64,000 nucleotides of DNA from Xanthomonas vasicola (GTDB taxonomy: Bacteria; Pseudomonadota; Gammaproteobacteria; Xanthomonadales; Xanthomonadaceae), in the NCBI RefSeq assembly GCF_000772705.2, contig NZ_JSBW02000052.1:62001-126000 (forward strand), written 5' to 3'. This document shows, piece by piece, positions 38,785 to 47,593 of this stretch. The first letter of the stretch is position 1. The number at the start of each line of letters is the position of its first letter. A model generated the notes under the pieces. That model made no database searches, was not told the DNA's origin, and worked only from the letters and a program-made list of their open reading frames with translations. The translations under genes and the position numbers were made by a program.

Positions 38785-41109
38785 CTACAACCCGTAACGA
38801 TCCACCGCATCCAGATGCGGCTGCGGATCCTGGCCGCAGGCCTCGGCAAGTCGCAGCCAGCACATCGGGTGTGGCCACTGCGCTGTTGCTGCGAGCAAGG
38901 CGCGATGCAATTCCAGCGGCGCAGCCGCTTCCGGCAAGGCCACGGTAAACAGCACGCCCGGCAAACCCGAGCCTGCCACTTCCGGATCGAAGCCGTCCGG
39001 ATCTTCCGGGTTGATCAACCGATAGTCGTCGCGGCTGTGCAACCACAGCTTCCAACCGCGTGCTTCGATATCTTCGCGCAGCGCATCGATCGCTTCTTCG
39101 CCGGGATGCACGCCGTCCACCAGCCAGCTGTTGGCATAGCCGCCGGCTTGCAACACATACACCTGCGCGTAGGTCGGCACGAAGCGCTCGCGTTCGGCCT
39201 TGTCTTCCGGCGGCGGATACAGTAGCTCCGCATCGAACACCACCCAGTCGCCGACGTGCTGGCGCCGATGCGCAGGCGCGTTTTCGATGATGCGCGCAGT
39301 CACCGGACCGGTGCGGCGTGCGTAATACTCGGCCACTTCGCCATCATCCACGCAACGAATGATCACCCAGCCCCAGGTCTCTTCGACCACGCCGCTGGTG
39401 CTGCTCAGCTCCATGCCGATGGCCTGCGCAGAGGCACGCACCGCATCCCAATCCTGCGCCGCGCTGGCCGCCGTCATGTGATCCCAATGCGCAGAACGCG
39501 GCTCTTCCAGCAGCTCGGTGAGTTGCCGGTAGACCGCGGCGGCCTCGGCAAACCGGCCCGTGTTGAGGTACATGCGCGCCAACAGGCCGCGCGCGCCATG
39601 CGAGCCAGGCGACAGCTCAAGCAGTGCGGTGCAGGCCTGTTCCAGCGCCGGCCAGTCGGCCAACCGCTGCGCCAGTTGCGCCTCGCACCACAACGCCGCC
39701 ACCGGCACCTGCGGGCGGTACAGCTGCGCCAGCCGGCGCACACCTGCTTCATCGCCGCGGGCCAGCAACAGATTTATCAGCCGGAAGGTGGCGCTGGTTT
39801 CGCGATCGGCATGCCGCTGCACGAATGACCACAGCAACGCGATCGCTTCCTCGTCAGCCGCACAAGCACTCAATGCCGATGCAGTGGTGTCGACAAGCTC
39901 CGCATCGTCCGGACATTCCGCTAAGGCCTGCAGCAGCCACTGCGCTTCGCGCTCGGGATTGCGCACGACATCGTCGCCTCGCGCGTTCACCCATTCCAGC
40001 AATTGTGCGGCTGGCACCGGCGCGGCTTGGCCCGCAGGCGCGGCGTCGATACGTGCGGCCAACCCATCCAGCAACTGGGTGGCGCCGCGGTCCTGACGTA
40101 GCTTGGGCAGATGCGCACGCGCAAGCGCCAGATGCCGGCGCGCGGTCCACACTGCGCCACGCTGCAGCGCCAACTGCATCGCCAGCTCAGCGGCTTCGAT
40201 CAGCATGCGATGCGCGCCGACCTGCGCGTAATGATCGAGCATCAGCTGCACGCGGCTGCCCAGATCCCAGCTATTGCGCTCCGGCGCACGCGACACCAGC
40301 ACCGCCACTGCACGCAACCAATGCAGGCGGTAACGCGGGGCAACTTCGCGCCATGGCAGCAGCGCTTCCATGGCTTCATCGTTGCGCTGCAACAGCGCCA
40401 GCGCGCGCGCTTTCTGCAGGCGTCGCGGCTGACTGCAGTTGGCCCACTCGGCGCCTTCGCGCGCAGCGTCGCGTTCGCGTTGCTCCACCAGCGCCAGCGC
40501 GTCCTGCGCACGCCCGAGCGCAAGCAGGATCGAGATGCGCATGTCCGGCACGCCGTCGTAGATTTCTCCGCCGTGCGCCAGGATGGTCTGTGATTGCTGC
40601 TCCAGATAATCCAGTGCCGCGTCGCCGCGCCCGTCATCGAGCAAGGCATCGGCTTTTTCGCAGCTCAGGCACTGGTAACACGACCAGCTTGGGTCAATGC
40701 GGCCCAGGGTTTCGTCGCACACCTCGATGCGCTCCTCCACCCAGCCCGGGCCATCGATGTTGGCGTAGCACGCGGCCAGATCCTGGGTCACGCAGACCGA
40801 TTGCGGGCACTCCACTGCGTCGGCGCGATGCGCACGTTCGAACAGTGCCACCGCATCGCCCAACGCGCGCTCGCCTTCGCATAGATTGCCGACGCGGTTA
40901 CGCATTTCCCAATGCCCGACGAACACCTCCAGCCACGGATTGGCAAGCGTCTTGCCCAGCGCACGCGCCTCCGGCAACAAGGCCTCGGCGCGTTCGATCT
41001 GTAGATCGCAGATATAATCGGTCAGCCGCGTTAGCAGCTGCGCATTTTGCGGCTGCCCGGCTTCGCCCAGATCGTCCTGCAGTTTTTCTACCCAGTTCCA
41101 GATTTCCAT
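38785..41109 (-). CDS. Large TPR-repeat protein paired with an Hsp90-family ATPase
   Basis: A 774-residue protein, mostly helical repeats of the TPR kind (for example LALGRAQDALALVEQRERD, GARGLLARMYLNTGRFAEAA). About ten repeats span residues 30-570. The last 180 residues form a different domain rich in Trp and acidic residues (ETWGWVIIRCVDDGEVAEYY, VGDWVVFDAELLYPP) that I do not recognise. There is no signal peptide. It starts 25 bases after the Hsp90-like gene on the same strand, so the two are one transcription unit. TPR proteins are classic Hsp90 co-chaperones in eukaryotes, which makes a partnership plausible here, but this is inference. Confidence 0.75.
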   Translation of the reverse strand: MEIWNWVEKLQDDLGEAGQPQNAQLLTRLTDYICDLQIERAEALLPEARALGKTLANPWLEVFVGHWEMRNRVGNLCEGERALGDAVALFERAHRADAVECPQSVCVTQDLAACYANIDGPGWVEERIEVCDETLGRIDPSWSCYQCLSCEKADALLDDGRGDAALDYLEQQSQTILAHGGEIYDGVPDMRISILLALGRAQDALALVEQRERDAAREGAEWANCSQPRRLQKARALALLQRNDEAMEALLPWREVAPRYRLHWLRAVAVLVSRAPERNSWDLGSRVQLMLDHYAQVGAHRMLIEAAELAMQLALQRGAVWTARRHLALARAHLPKLRQDRGATQLLDGLAARIDAAPAGQAAPVPAAQLLEWVNARGDDVVRNPEREAQWLLQALAECPDDAELVDTTASALSACAADEEAIALLWSFVQRHADRETSATFRLINLLLARGDEAGVRRLAQLYRPQVPVAALWCEAQLAQRLADWPALEQACTALLELSPGSHGARGLLARMYLNTGRFAEAAAVYRQLTELLEEPRSAHWDHMTAASAAQDWDAVRASAQAIGMELSSTSGVVEETWGWVIIRCVDDGEVAEYYARRTGPVTARIIENAPAHRRQHVGDWVVFDAELLYPPPEDKAERERFVPTYAQVYVLQAGGYANSWLVDGVHPGEEAIDALREDIEARGWKLWLHSRDDYRLINPEDPDGFDPEVAGSGLPGVLFTVALPEAAAPLELHRALLAATAQWPHPMCWLRLAEACGQDPQPHLDAVDRYGL

Positions 41110-41133
41110 CGTGTCGCTCCTGCGATGCGGCGC

Positions 41134-43008
41134 TTAGCGCGCCAGCAATTGGGTCACGGCCTCGACAAAATCGCCGAAGGCCTTATTGAGTTCGGAAACG
41201 CCTGCTTCGGTACTGCCCGGCTGCGGCTGCGGCTGCGTGCGCCCTTGCGCGGAGACGATCACCTTCAGCGAACGCAGCAAGCGCGCCGCCACCGCCGCCT
41301 GCGGATTGCCCGCACGCTGCGCGGCCAGCAAGGCCTGCAGCGCCGGATTATCGAGATTCAGATACAGGCGCTGGGTCTGCCGTGCTTCGATACGCGCGGT
41401 GAATTGCCGCGCCAGCCGCAACGCGGCGGTGGAGACACGCTTGTCGTTCTCGTCCTGCTCCAGGCGACGTTTGAGCTCGGCCTCGCGATCGGGCACCACC
41501 ACCAGCGGCAATTCCTGCGGGCTGAAACGCGCCGGCACCAGCGCTTCGCCATCGCCCAGATGCTGTTCCAGCCACGCCAGTTCGTCAGCAGGCAGCGTGT
41601 CCAGATGGAACAACTGGCGGTTGCCGTGTTCGGTGCCCAGCTCGACCAGGCGCACACCCTTGGCTTGCGCCCAGCGCCGCAAAAACGGCACCACCGCATA
41701 GCGGTTGCCATAGGCCACCGGCACGCCCATCGCGCGGAACAGCATTTCTTCAAAACCGCTGTCGCTATCCAGGATCACATGCACCGCGCCACGCGACGGC
41801 AATTGCTGCGCCGGCAGATCGCCTTGCGAGGTCGGCACGCGCACGTGTTCCAGCAGCAATACAAACAGGCGCTCATCGCACAACGCCGCGCCCAGCAGGG
41901 CTTCGTTATGGCGCAGCAAGATGCGTCGCCATGCCTCCGGTTGCTGGCGGGCGACATCGGCCAGGCCTTGCACCAGTGCTTCGGACAAGGCGTGCTGCAC
42001 CGCGCTGTAGACCGTATCGCGCTGCAGATCCTCGCGGCTTGCGGTGGGCGTCAACCGGTTGGATTCAATCACCCCACCGATGAAACCTGCCCACGGCGGC
42101 AGCAGTTCGCGCGCGTTGTCGTCCAGCAACATGCCGCGCAGGAATACCGACAGATTGCGGTTGTCGCTGGTGCCATAGGTGGCACCGTCCTGCACCCACA
42201 ACAAGCCGACCGCATCGCTGCCCTCTTCCGCACGTACCGGCATGCAGCACAACGGTTCGAAATTGCGCTCGAAGCGCGCGGCGAACTCGCGTTGCCGGCG
42301 CCAGGCCTGCACCGGATGCAACGGCACGGCGTCCTGCATGCGCCACGGCGGCGGCTCGGGATTGATCGGCTGCGCATCGGCGCCGATCCAGATCGGCTCG
42401 CGCAAAAGCGCGCAGTAGCGCGACAGAATCTCGCGCAGCCGCCCCTCCTGCGCCAACGACAGATAATTGCTGTGCAATTCCAGCACCACCTCGGTGCCCA
42501 CCTGCGCACGCGCAGGAATCGGACTGACCGTGTACTGCTCGGCGTTGCTGGAGATGTAGCAATGGCCCAACGTCGGGGACTGGTACGAAGTGGTGCGCAC
42601 GGTCACCCGCCGCGCCAGCACGAAGGCAGACAAAAAGCCCAGCCCGAACATGCCGATCAGCCCGCTGTCCTCGTGCCCGCCCTGGCGGAGCCCACGCGTG
42701 TAACCCACGCCTACGGTGGCCAGGTAATCGTGGATTTCCTGCTGGGTCAGCCCAGCGCCGGTATCGACGATGCGCACGATGCCCTGGGCAGCATCGGCAT
42801 GCACTTCAATGCGCGATTCGCCTTGCCAATCGGGTTGTTCCAGACGGCGGCGCAGGATGGAATCGTGCGCGTTCTGCACCAGCTCGCGCAGCGCAACCAC
42901 CGGGGTGGAATACAGATGCTTGCTGAGGACCGACATCAGTCCATTGAGATCCACGCCTGCACGGCGGATCTGCGCGGCGTCGGTCGCCTCGGGAGTGTGA
43001 TCTTGCAT
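41134..43008 (-). CDS. Divergent Hsp90-family GHKL ATPase
   Basis: A 624-residue protein with the Hsp90 N-terminal ATPase: LYSTPVVALRELVQNAHDSI (E and N of the catalytic and Mg sites), VDTGAGLTQQEIHDYL (G1), GMFGLGFLSAF and the AVGVGYTR-type lid. A middle domain (RGMLLDDNARELLPPWAGF, SREDLQRDTV with the conserved Arg) and a C-terminal dimer domain follow. It differs clearly from ordinary HtpG, whose N-terminus reads LIHSLYSNKEIFLRELISNA, so this looks like a second, specialised Hsp90. ATG 43008 is chosen by alignment with the family start. It is first in a two-gene unit with the TPR protein. The client is unknown. Confidence 0.8.
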   Translation of the reverse strand: MQDHTPEATDAAQIRRAGVDLNGLMSVLSKHLYSTPVVALRELVQNAHDSILRRRLEQPDWQGESRIEVHADAAQGIVRIVDTGAGLTQQEIHDYLATVGVGYTRGLRQGGHEDSGLIGMFGLGFLSAFVLARRVTVRTTSYQSPTLGHCYISSNAEQYTVSPIPARAQVGTEVVLELHSNYLSLAQEGRLREILSRYCALLREPIWIGADAQPINPEPPPWRMQDAVPLHPVQAWRRQREFAARFERNFEPLCCMPVRAEEGSDAVGLLWVQDGATYGTSDNRNLSVFLRGMLLDDNARELLPPWAGFIGGVIESNRLTPTASREDLQRDTVYSAVQHALSEALVQGLADVARQQPEAWRRILLRHNEALLGAALCDERLFVLLLEHVRVPTSQGDLPAQQLPSRGAVHVILDSDSGFEEMLFRAMGVPVAYGNRYAVVPFLRRWAQAKGVRLVELGTEHGNRQLFHLDTLPADELAWLEQHLGDGEALVPARFSPQELPLVVVPDREAELKRRLEQDENDKRVSTAALRLARQFTARIEARQTQRLYLNLDNPALQALLAAQRAGNPQAAVAARLLRSLKVIVSAQGRTQPQPQPGSTEAGVSELNKAFGDFVEAVTQLLAR

Positions 43009-43176
43009 GATCGGTCGTCGTTTCCTTGGCGACGACGCCCATCTCGGACGCGCCCCCTGGATGCCAGTGCCAGCCGGAAAGGATAGCCGCAAGCCACCTC
43101 GCACGCACGTCTAGATTCGGCTCCTGCCCTACATTGCGCACCGTGACGCCCGCCGCATCATCCGCCGAAAACGAAC

Positions 43177-43209
43177 CGCCACGGCCGGTAGCGCTACCAA
43201 GCCGTGGCG
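43177..43209 (-). terminator. Terminator of hrpX
   Basis: A two-part hairpin: outer stem 43177-43185 with 43201-43209 (CGCCACGGC / GCCGTGGCG) and an inner palindrome GGTAGCGCTACC. Read on the minus strand it is followed by GGTTCGTTTTC, and it begins 9 bases after the hrpX stop codon. Confidence 0.55.
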
Positions 43210-43217
43210 TGCAGAGA

Positions 43218-44648
43218 TTACCGTTGCAAGGTTTCCATCGGTGCTTCGTTGAAGTGCTGGCGATAGCCCTTGGCCAATGCCGAACGGCTGCCCACGCCCC
43301 AGCGGCTGGCTGCCTGCAACACGCTGCCGCAGCCGCCTTCGGCCAGCAATTCGTCGCGGATGCTCTGCATGCGGTAACGACGCAGCACCTGGGTCGGCGA
43401 CAGCCCGGTAGCGGACTTAAACGCCTGCTGCAGCGCGCGCCCGGTCACCCCGATCTGTGCGGCCACTTCATTGATCGACAGATCCGAGCGGTGCGCGTTG
43501 GTGATCATGTAGCTGTAGGCGCGCCGGTATTTGGCCGGCAAGCGGGCGGAAATATCGTCGCTGACATGTGCCGGGGTGCCACTTTCCAGCAAGCGCGGCG
43601 CCTGCACTTCGCTGCGCAGGCATTGCACCGCGCCCAGCGCATAGCGGTTGTAGAGCAACAAGGCTTGTTCCGTGCGTCCCAACGCCTGGCTGATCTTGGC
43701 CTGGCAGTACTCGAACTCCAGGTTCCAGCGCGGCGCATGATGCCGGCCGGCACCAGCCAGCGCGCGTTCGGCCAGATCGGCCCGCCCTACCGCCAACGCG
43801 GCAAGCGCCAGCTCCACCTGCGCGTCCTGACGCGCGCATGGCGGGCATCCGGTGGCCGCAGCCGGAAGCGCATCGATCTGCGCATCGAAGCCAAAGGTGT
43901 CGCCGCCTGCGATGCGCAGCACGTTGCGCACATGCCGCATGCGCTGCGCAAGCACCGGAATGGTCTCGGCCAGGTCGGCGATGCAGGCGCGCAGGTCGTT
44001 GGGTTCAAAGGCATGCGCGGCGTCTTCCTGCCGCAATGTCGCCTGCCAGAACACATGGTCGCTCATGCGATCGGAGCGGCGGATGCGCAGCTGCGCAATC
44101 ATGTCCAGACGCAGCGCAGTGACGATACGCAACCAATCGGAAGCACCGATCTCCAGTTCGGCCAGCACCTCGTTGGCGCGCTCCAGAGTCTGCAAGGCCA
44201 GCGTGCTCTGGCCCAGATGGAAGTGAGTGAGCGCCTTGCCCAGCAGACTCTCGCCGCACAAGGTGGGTGGCGTTTCGCGATCCATTGCCAGCTGCGCGAA
44301 GCAATTCAGCGCCGCACTCAGGCGCCGCTGGCTCAGCATCAACCAGGCCGTGTTGCGACACGACAGCAGGCGTAATTGGCGCTGATGGCCGCGCATTGCC
44401 TTCAAGGCCTGCCGATACGCGTCTTCGGCCTCTTCTTGATATTCCAGGATCAGCAGCGCATCGCCGCTGGCCCCGAACAGGCTGACCTCATCGTCGGCGC
44501 CATCGGCTGTGCCCTGTCCATCGCGTCGCTGCTGGAGGTGTTGCAGTCCCTGCGGCCAAGCACCAACTAACATCCTGCTCGTATAGGTAGGAAGACGTTC
44601 TGCGTAAGACAACGCAGAGATCGCTGCAAAGTAGGTGGAAAGGATCAT
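43218..44648 (-). CDS. hrpX: HrpX, AraC-type master activator of the type III secretion regulon
   Basis: HrpX binds PIP boxes and switches on hrp genes and most type III effectors of Xanthomonas. The protein from ATG 44648 is 476 residues, exactly the family length, starting MILSTYFAAISALSYAERLP. The long N-terminal part is helical (LRLLSCRNTAWLMLS), and the C-terminal 100 residues form the AraC double helix-turn-helix (INEVAAQIGVTGRALQQAFK, then SRWGVGSRSALAKGYRQHF). An upstream in-frame start at 44732 would add 28 residues without family support. It is divergent from hrpG, which activates it. Confidence 0.97.
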   Translation of the reverse strand: MILSTYFAAISALSYAERLPTYTSRMLVGAWPQGLQHLQQRRDGQGTADGADDEVSLFGASGDALLILEYQEEAEDAYRQALKAMRGHQRQLRLLSCRNTAWLMLSQRRLSAALNCFAQLAMDRETPPTLCGESLLGKALTHFHLGQSTLALQTLERANEVLAELEIGASDWLRIVTALRLDMIAQLRIRRSDRMSDHVFWQATLRQEDAAHAFEPNDLRACIADLAETIPVLAQRMRHVRNVLRIAGGDTFGFDAQIDALPAAATGCPPCARQDAQVELALAALAVGRADLAERALAGAGRHHAPRWNLEFEYCQAKISQALGRTEQALLLYNRYALGAVQCLRSEVQAPRLLESGTPAHVSDDISARLPAKYRRAYSYMITNAHRSDLSINEVAAQIGVTGRALQQAFKSATGLSPTQVLRRYRMQSIRDELLAEGGCGSVLQAASRWGVGSRSALAKGYRQHFNEAPMETLQR

Positions 44649-45467
44649 GCCGGTCTCTCTCTTGGGGGGGCGGTGCAATAGACAACAGGCGCCGAGCTCG
44701 CTGGCGCAAACGATTGTATGCAGCGGATCCAATGGAATTTCTCACTTGAAGACACTGAAAAAATCAAAAAATCTCACTCTGCCCTCGAATAAGCACGTCG
44801 TGCGTTTCGCGGGATGCGGGGATTTTTTGCATACCACCTGCGGTATCGCGCATCAGACATCTCGCGCCATTCGGACGAGTATTGAGGATGTCTTTTTGCG
44901 CTAATAATGCGTCCCCCCCCGACAACGTCTGCGAACACGCGTCTTGTGTGCGCAATCGCCGTCGTCGGCCACAGTCGTGTCGATGTCCGACTACTGCGCG
45001 CACGCATGCCCGGGGAGTTGGCTTGATCGAAGGGAGCAGGCATATCGCGCCGGCGCATCGCGACCGACATATTCCTGGAACGCGCAATCGCTACACGAAT
45101 CGTAATAGATTGGTCTAGACCTTGGTAAGCCAAGTCTCTGGTTGCACCCGTCACCGCTGCAGCGCCAGTACGCCTGCGCAGCAAGGCGCCCAGCCAGACA
45201 TGCCCTTTATGTAATAGCTCTGTTACGCCTAAATGAGCGCAGGCTAAAGCCGCTGCTCACAAATCAGAAGAAGCGTGCGCAAGGGTGAAACTTTCCGCTC
45301 TCGCAATGGTACATACCATTCATCCGGTTCCGCCGGACCTCCCTTCGACAGCCGACTGGTCCCACGATGCATCGATCTCTTCATATGGGTTTTGTCATGG
45401 CATCGGCGGCACTGCATGGGCATCCGGCCTGCGAGCGGAATGTGCGCTGCCACGGGAGGGCCGGCTG
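44649..45467. promoter_or_regulatory. hrpX-hrpG divergent regulatory region
   Basis: An 819-base region containing the hrpX and hrpG promoters and long leaders. Visible features are a G7 run at 44664-44670 in the hrpX leader, a C8 run at 44913-44920, and a palindrome GGTCTAGACC (45112-45121) followed directly by a CTTGG-TAAG-CCAAG hairpin. The AT content is locally high near 44755-44780. No perfect PIP box was found. No further gene was recognised. Confidence 0.65.
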
Positions 45468-46259
45468 ATGCACGACCATTGCCCCCCCAAACACGGGTCG
45501 GCGTTCCTGTTGACGCAGGACGCGCGCCTGGCCTCACAGGTCAACGCCAGCCTTGCACCGCTGTCGCGCAATGTATCGGTGTTTTCCGATGAACTGGAGC
45601 TCCTGCGTTCGCTGCGACATTCGCCTTGCGAGCTGCTGATCTTCGATGCCAGCTGCGTTGCCTCCGACGACAGCTCGCTGCTGGCCTGGCAGCGCTGCCA
45701 TAGCGGTCAACCCACGCCGTTGATCGTGCTCGGACGCTTCGATTGCGCCAACGACATTCTTAGCTGGTATAGCGCGGGCGCGCAGGAGGTACTTGCACTC
45801 CCCGTCAATTCGCACGAATTGCAAGTGCGTGCGGCCCTGGCGGTGTCACCGGTGACGCATGCCTGCCCGGAAACGCAGCAACTCAGCGTTGGCCCATACC
45901 AGTTGATACGCGACGAAAATACGGTGTACCTGCATGGCACGCCGATCGTGTTGACCGCACGCGAGTTCTCGATTGCATGGCTGCTGTTTTCCAGCCCCGG
46001 CGTGTGCTTCCGGCGTTGCCAGCTGGCCAAGGCAGTGTGGGGCAGCCACACCGAATTCACCGACCGCACCATGGAGCAGCACATCTACAAGCTGCGCAAG
46101 AAATTGCAGCTCAGCAATCACAACGGCGCAGTGCGTATCAGAACCGTGTATTCGCATGGCTACAAGTTGGAGCTCGCGCTGCACGACAAAGATGCAACGA
46201 CGATGAGCAAGGCTGTCAGCCCGAGTCTCAGCCCGGCACATCGCACAGCTGCCTGCTGA
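45468..46259 (+). CDS. hrpG: HrpG, OmpR-family response regulator controlling hrpX
   Basis: HrpG receives a host-signal input and activates hrpX. The 263-residue protein has a receiver (phosphoacceptor Asp60 in ELLIFDASC) and a C-terminal winged helix of OmpR type (ARE FSIAWLLFSS; TMEQHIYKLRKKL; IRTVYSHGYKLEL). The length equals the family value. ATG 45468 follows GGGAGGGCC, a good ribosome site; an earlier in-frame ATG at 45285 is rejected. The early codons include a C7 run (45482-45488), which is a potential slippage site. Divergent from hrpX. Confidence 0.97.
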   Translation: MHDHCPPKHGSAFLLTQDARLASQVNASLAPLSRNVSVFSDELELLRSLRHSPCELLIFDASCVASDDSSLLAWQRCHSGQPTPLIVLGRFDCANDILSWYSAGAQEVLALPVNSHELQVRAALAVSPVTHACPETQQLSVGPYQLIRDENTVYLHGTPIVLTAREFSIAWLLFSSPGVCFRRCQLAKAVWGSHTEFTDRTMEQHIYKLRKKLQLSNHNGAVRIRTVYSHGYKLELALHDKDATTMSKAVSPSLSPAHRTAAC

Positions 46260-46736
46260 GCAAGCCCACCGCTGCAGGTGCGATCTGGGGGTGCGTACTC
46301 TTGCGATGGCTCACCTTTGCGTGCGCTGCAGCGAGCGTTTCGATGACACTGCGTGCGTTGGCACGCTAACGACGACAGGATAATTTGCAGGCGCATTTCA
46401 TCCGCGTGCTGCGCCGTGAATCCAGTGCGGTCTGTACCCACTCAGCTGCATCGCTCATTACACAGCCCGGTACGCTTGCTGATCAGCATTGCTGCATCAG
46501 TGGATTGCTAATGCGCATGGCAGTGACGAATGACGCCACCTGCTGCGACGAGACTCCAAATTCAAACTTGCGGCGAGCACGCGGCTGCGTCGCCGTGTGC
46601 CTTTATTGTGGTCCGATGCGGACGTACCGATCTGCAAAGCGCGGCCTTACTGGCGAACGTGAGTGCAAAGCAGTGATGTTGCGCCTACACCCGCCGCCGC
46701 GCAGCAGCCCGATCCGCGTACCCCACAAACGACAAA
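46260..46736. other. Intergenic region downstream of hrpG
   Basis: About 480 bases between converging genes. No supported gene, RNA or clear terminator for hrpG was seen. Confidence 0.55.
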
Positions 46737-46758
46737 GGCGCAGGGAATTCCCTGCGCC
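46737..46758 (-). terminator. Terminator of the DUF805 gene
   Basis: The inverted repeat GGCGCAGGGAATTCCCTGCGCC is perfect. Read on the minus strand it is followed by TTTGTCGTTTG. It lies 26 bases beyond the stop of the DUF805 gene. Confidence 0.75.
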
Positions 46759-46783
46759 GTTGTTTGTTTTCATGAAACGCGAG

Positions 46784-47170
46784 TTACTGCTTGGGATTCT
46801 CGCCGTACTGGTTCGGGCCGGGCGTGCCTTCGATGCACATGAAAACCAGCAAGACGAACGCACCGACGTACGGCACCAGGCAGATCAAATAAAACCAGCC
46901 GGACTTGTCCTGATCGTGCAAGCGACGCACCGTCACCGCGATGCCCGGCACGATCAACGCCAACACAAAGAGCATGATCACCGCCAGGATCAGCCATGCC
47001 AGCGCGCCGGGACCATTTTCGCCGCCCATCAATGCTGCTGCGACGCCAAACAGGCCGCCAAGCACGATCAGCACCAACGTCTGCATCAGCGCGAACATCC
47101 AATATTCCTTGCGACGCGAGCGACCATTGAAGTCGGCGTAGCGCTTGAGCGGCAGCAACATCCATTCCAT
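46784..47170 (-). CDS. DUF805 family inner membrane protein
   Basis: A 128-residue protein with four hydrophobic segments and the DUF805 pattern: KRYADFNGRSRRKEYWMF at the N-terminus, then a membrane helix, VTVRRLHDQDKSGWFYL in a loop, and a last membrane segment. The function is unknown. ATG 47170 is preceded by CAGGAGAATC, a strong ribosome site. Stands alone on the minus strand. Confidence 0.9.
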   Translation of the reverse strand: MEWMLLPLKRYADFNGRSRRKEYWMFALMQTLVLIVLGGLFGVAAALMGGENGPGALAWLILAVIMLFVLALIVPGIAVTVRRLHDQDKSGWFYLICLVPYVGAFVLLVFMCIEGTPGPNQYGENPKQ

Positions 47171-47593
47171 CGTGATTCTCCTGAAAACGGCAGTGAGCGG
47201 TGTCTGTGATCCGGTGCACAGTGCAACGGGCTGCGCATGTTGCCATAGCCGCACTCTTTCTGAAAACGCTTTCTCAACAGGCAAATGCAAATTCTGGCGA
47301 TTGTCCGACAAACGGCTTGCGGGCGTCTGATCGCAAGCAACGAACGAAGGCAATCCACTGACCTCGGGGCGCCTGGAGGCGCGCCGTGTATTTCTCGCCC
47401 GCCGGTTCCGGGGATCGCCACCGCAACCGCGGTTATCAGCTAGCCGACCGATCTTCGATGACCGGACCGCAGCCGGCCGGAGCGATGCCAGTACGCCGCT
47501 GCCGACAATGGCCGAGGCAGCGCCTCGGCCATTGTCGGCAGGTTGCTGAACTCACCAATTGCAAAGTCCGCGCCGCAGCGGACCGCATAAGCG
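47171..47593. other. Intergenic region between radA and the DUF805 gene
   Basis: About 420 bases with no gene. It holds the large inverted repeat listed separately and should hold the DUF805 promoter. Confidence 0.6.
47500..47540. repeat. Perfect 19-base inverted repeat with a 3-base loop
   Basis: 47500-47518 (TGCCGACAATGGCCGAGGC) is the exact reverse complement of 47522-47540. It starts 54 bases after the radA stop, as seen on the minus strand. The stem is far longer than the other terminators here, and no T-run follows. It could be the radA terminator, a small interspersed repeat, or a processing site. Confidence 0.9.

Noticed and set aside
41134-43008. Ordinary HtpG
   Set aside because: The ATPase motifs are Hsp90-like, but the sequence around them differs strongly from HtpG and the TPR neighbour is unusual.
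44816-44845. PIP box (TTCGC-N15-TTCGT) before hrpX
   Set aside because: TTCGC is present, but 15 bases on there is no TTCG sequence.
45285-45467. Longer hrpG with 61 extra N-terminal residues
   Set aside because: HrpG proteins have 263 residues; ATG 45468 has a good ribosome site and gives exactly that length with Asp60 in place.
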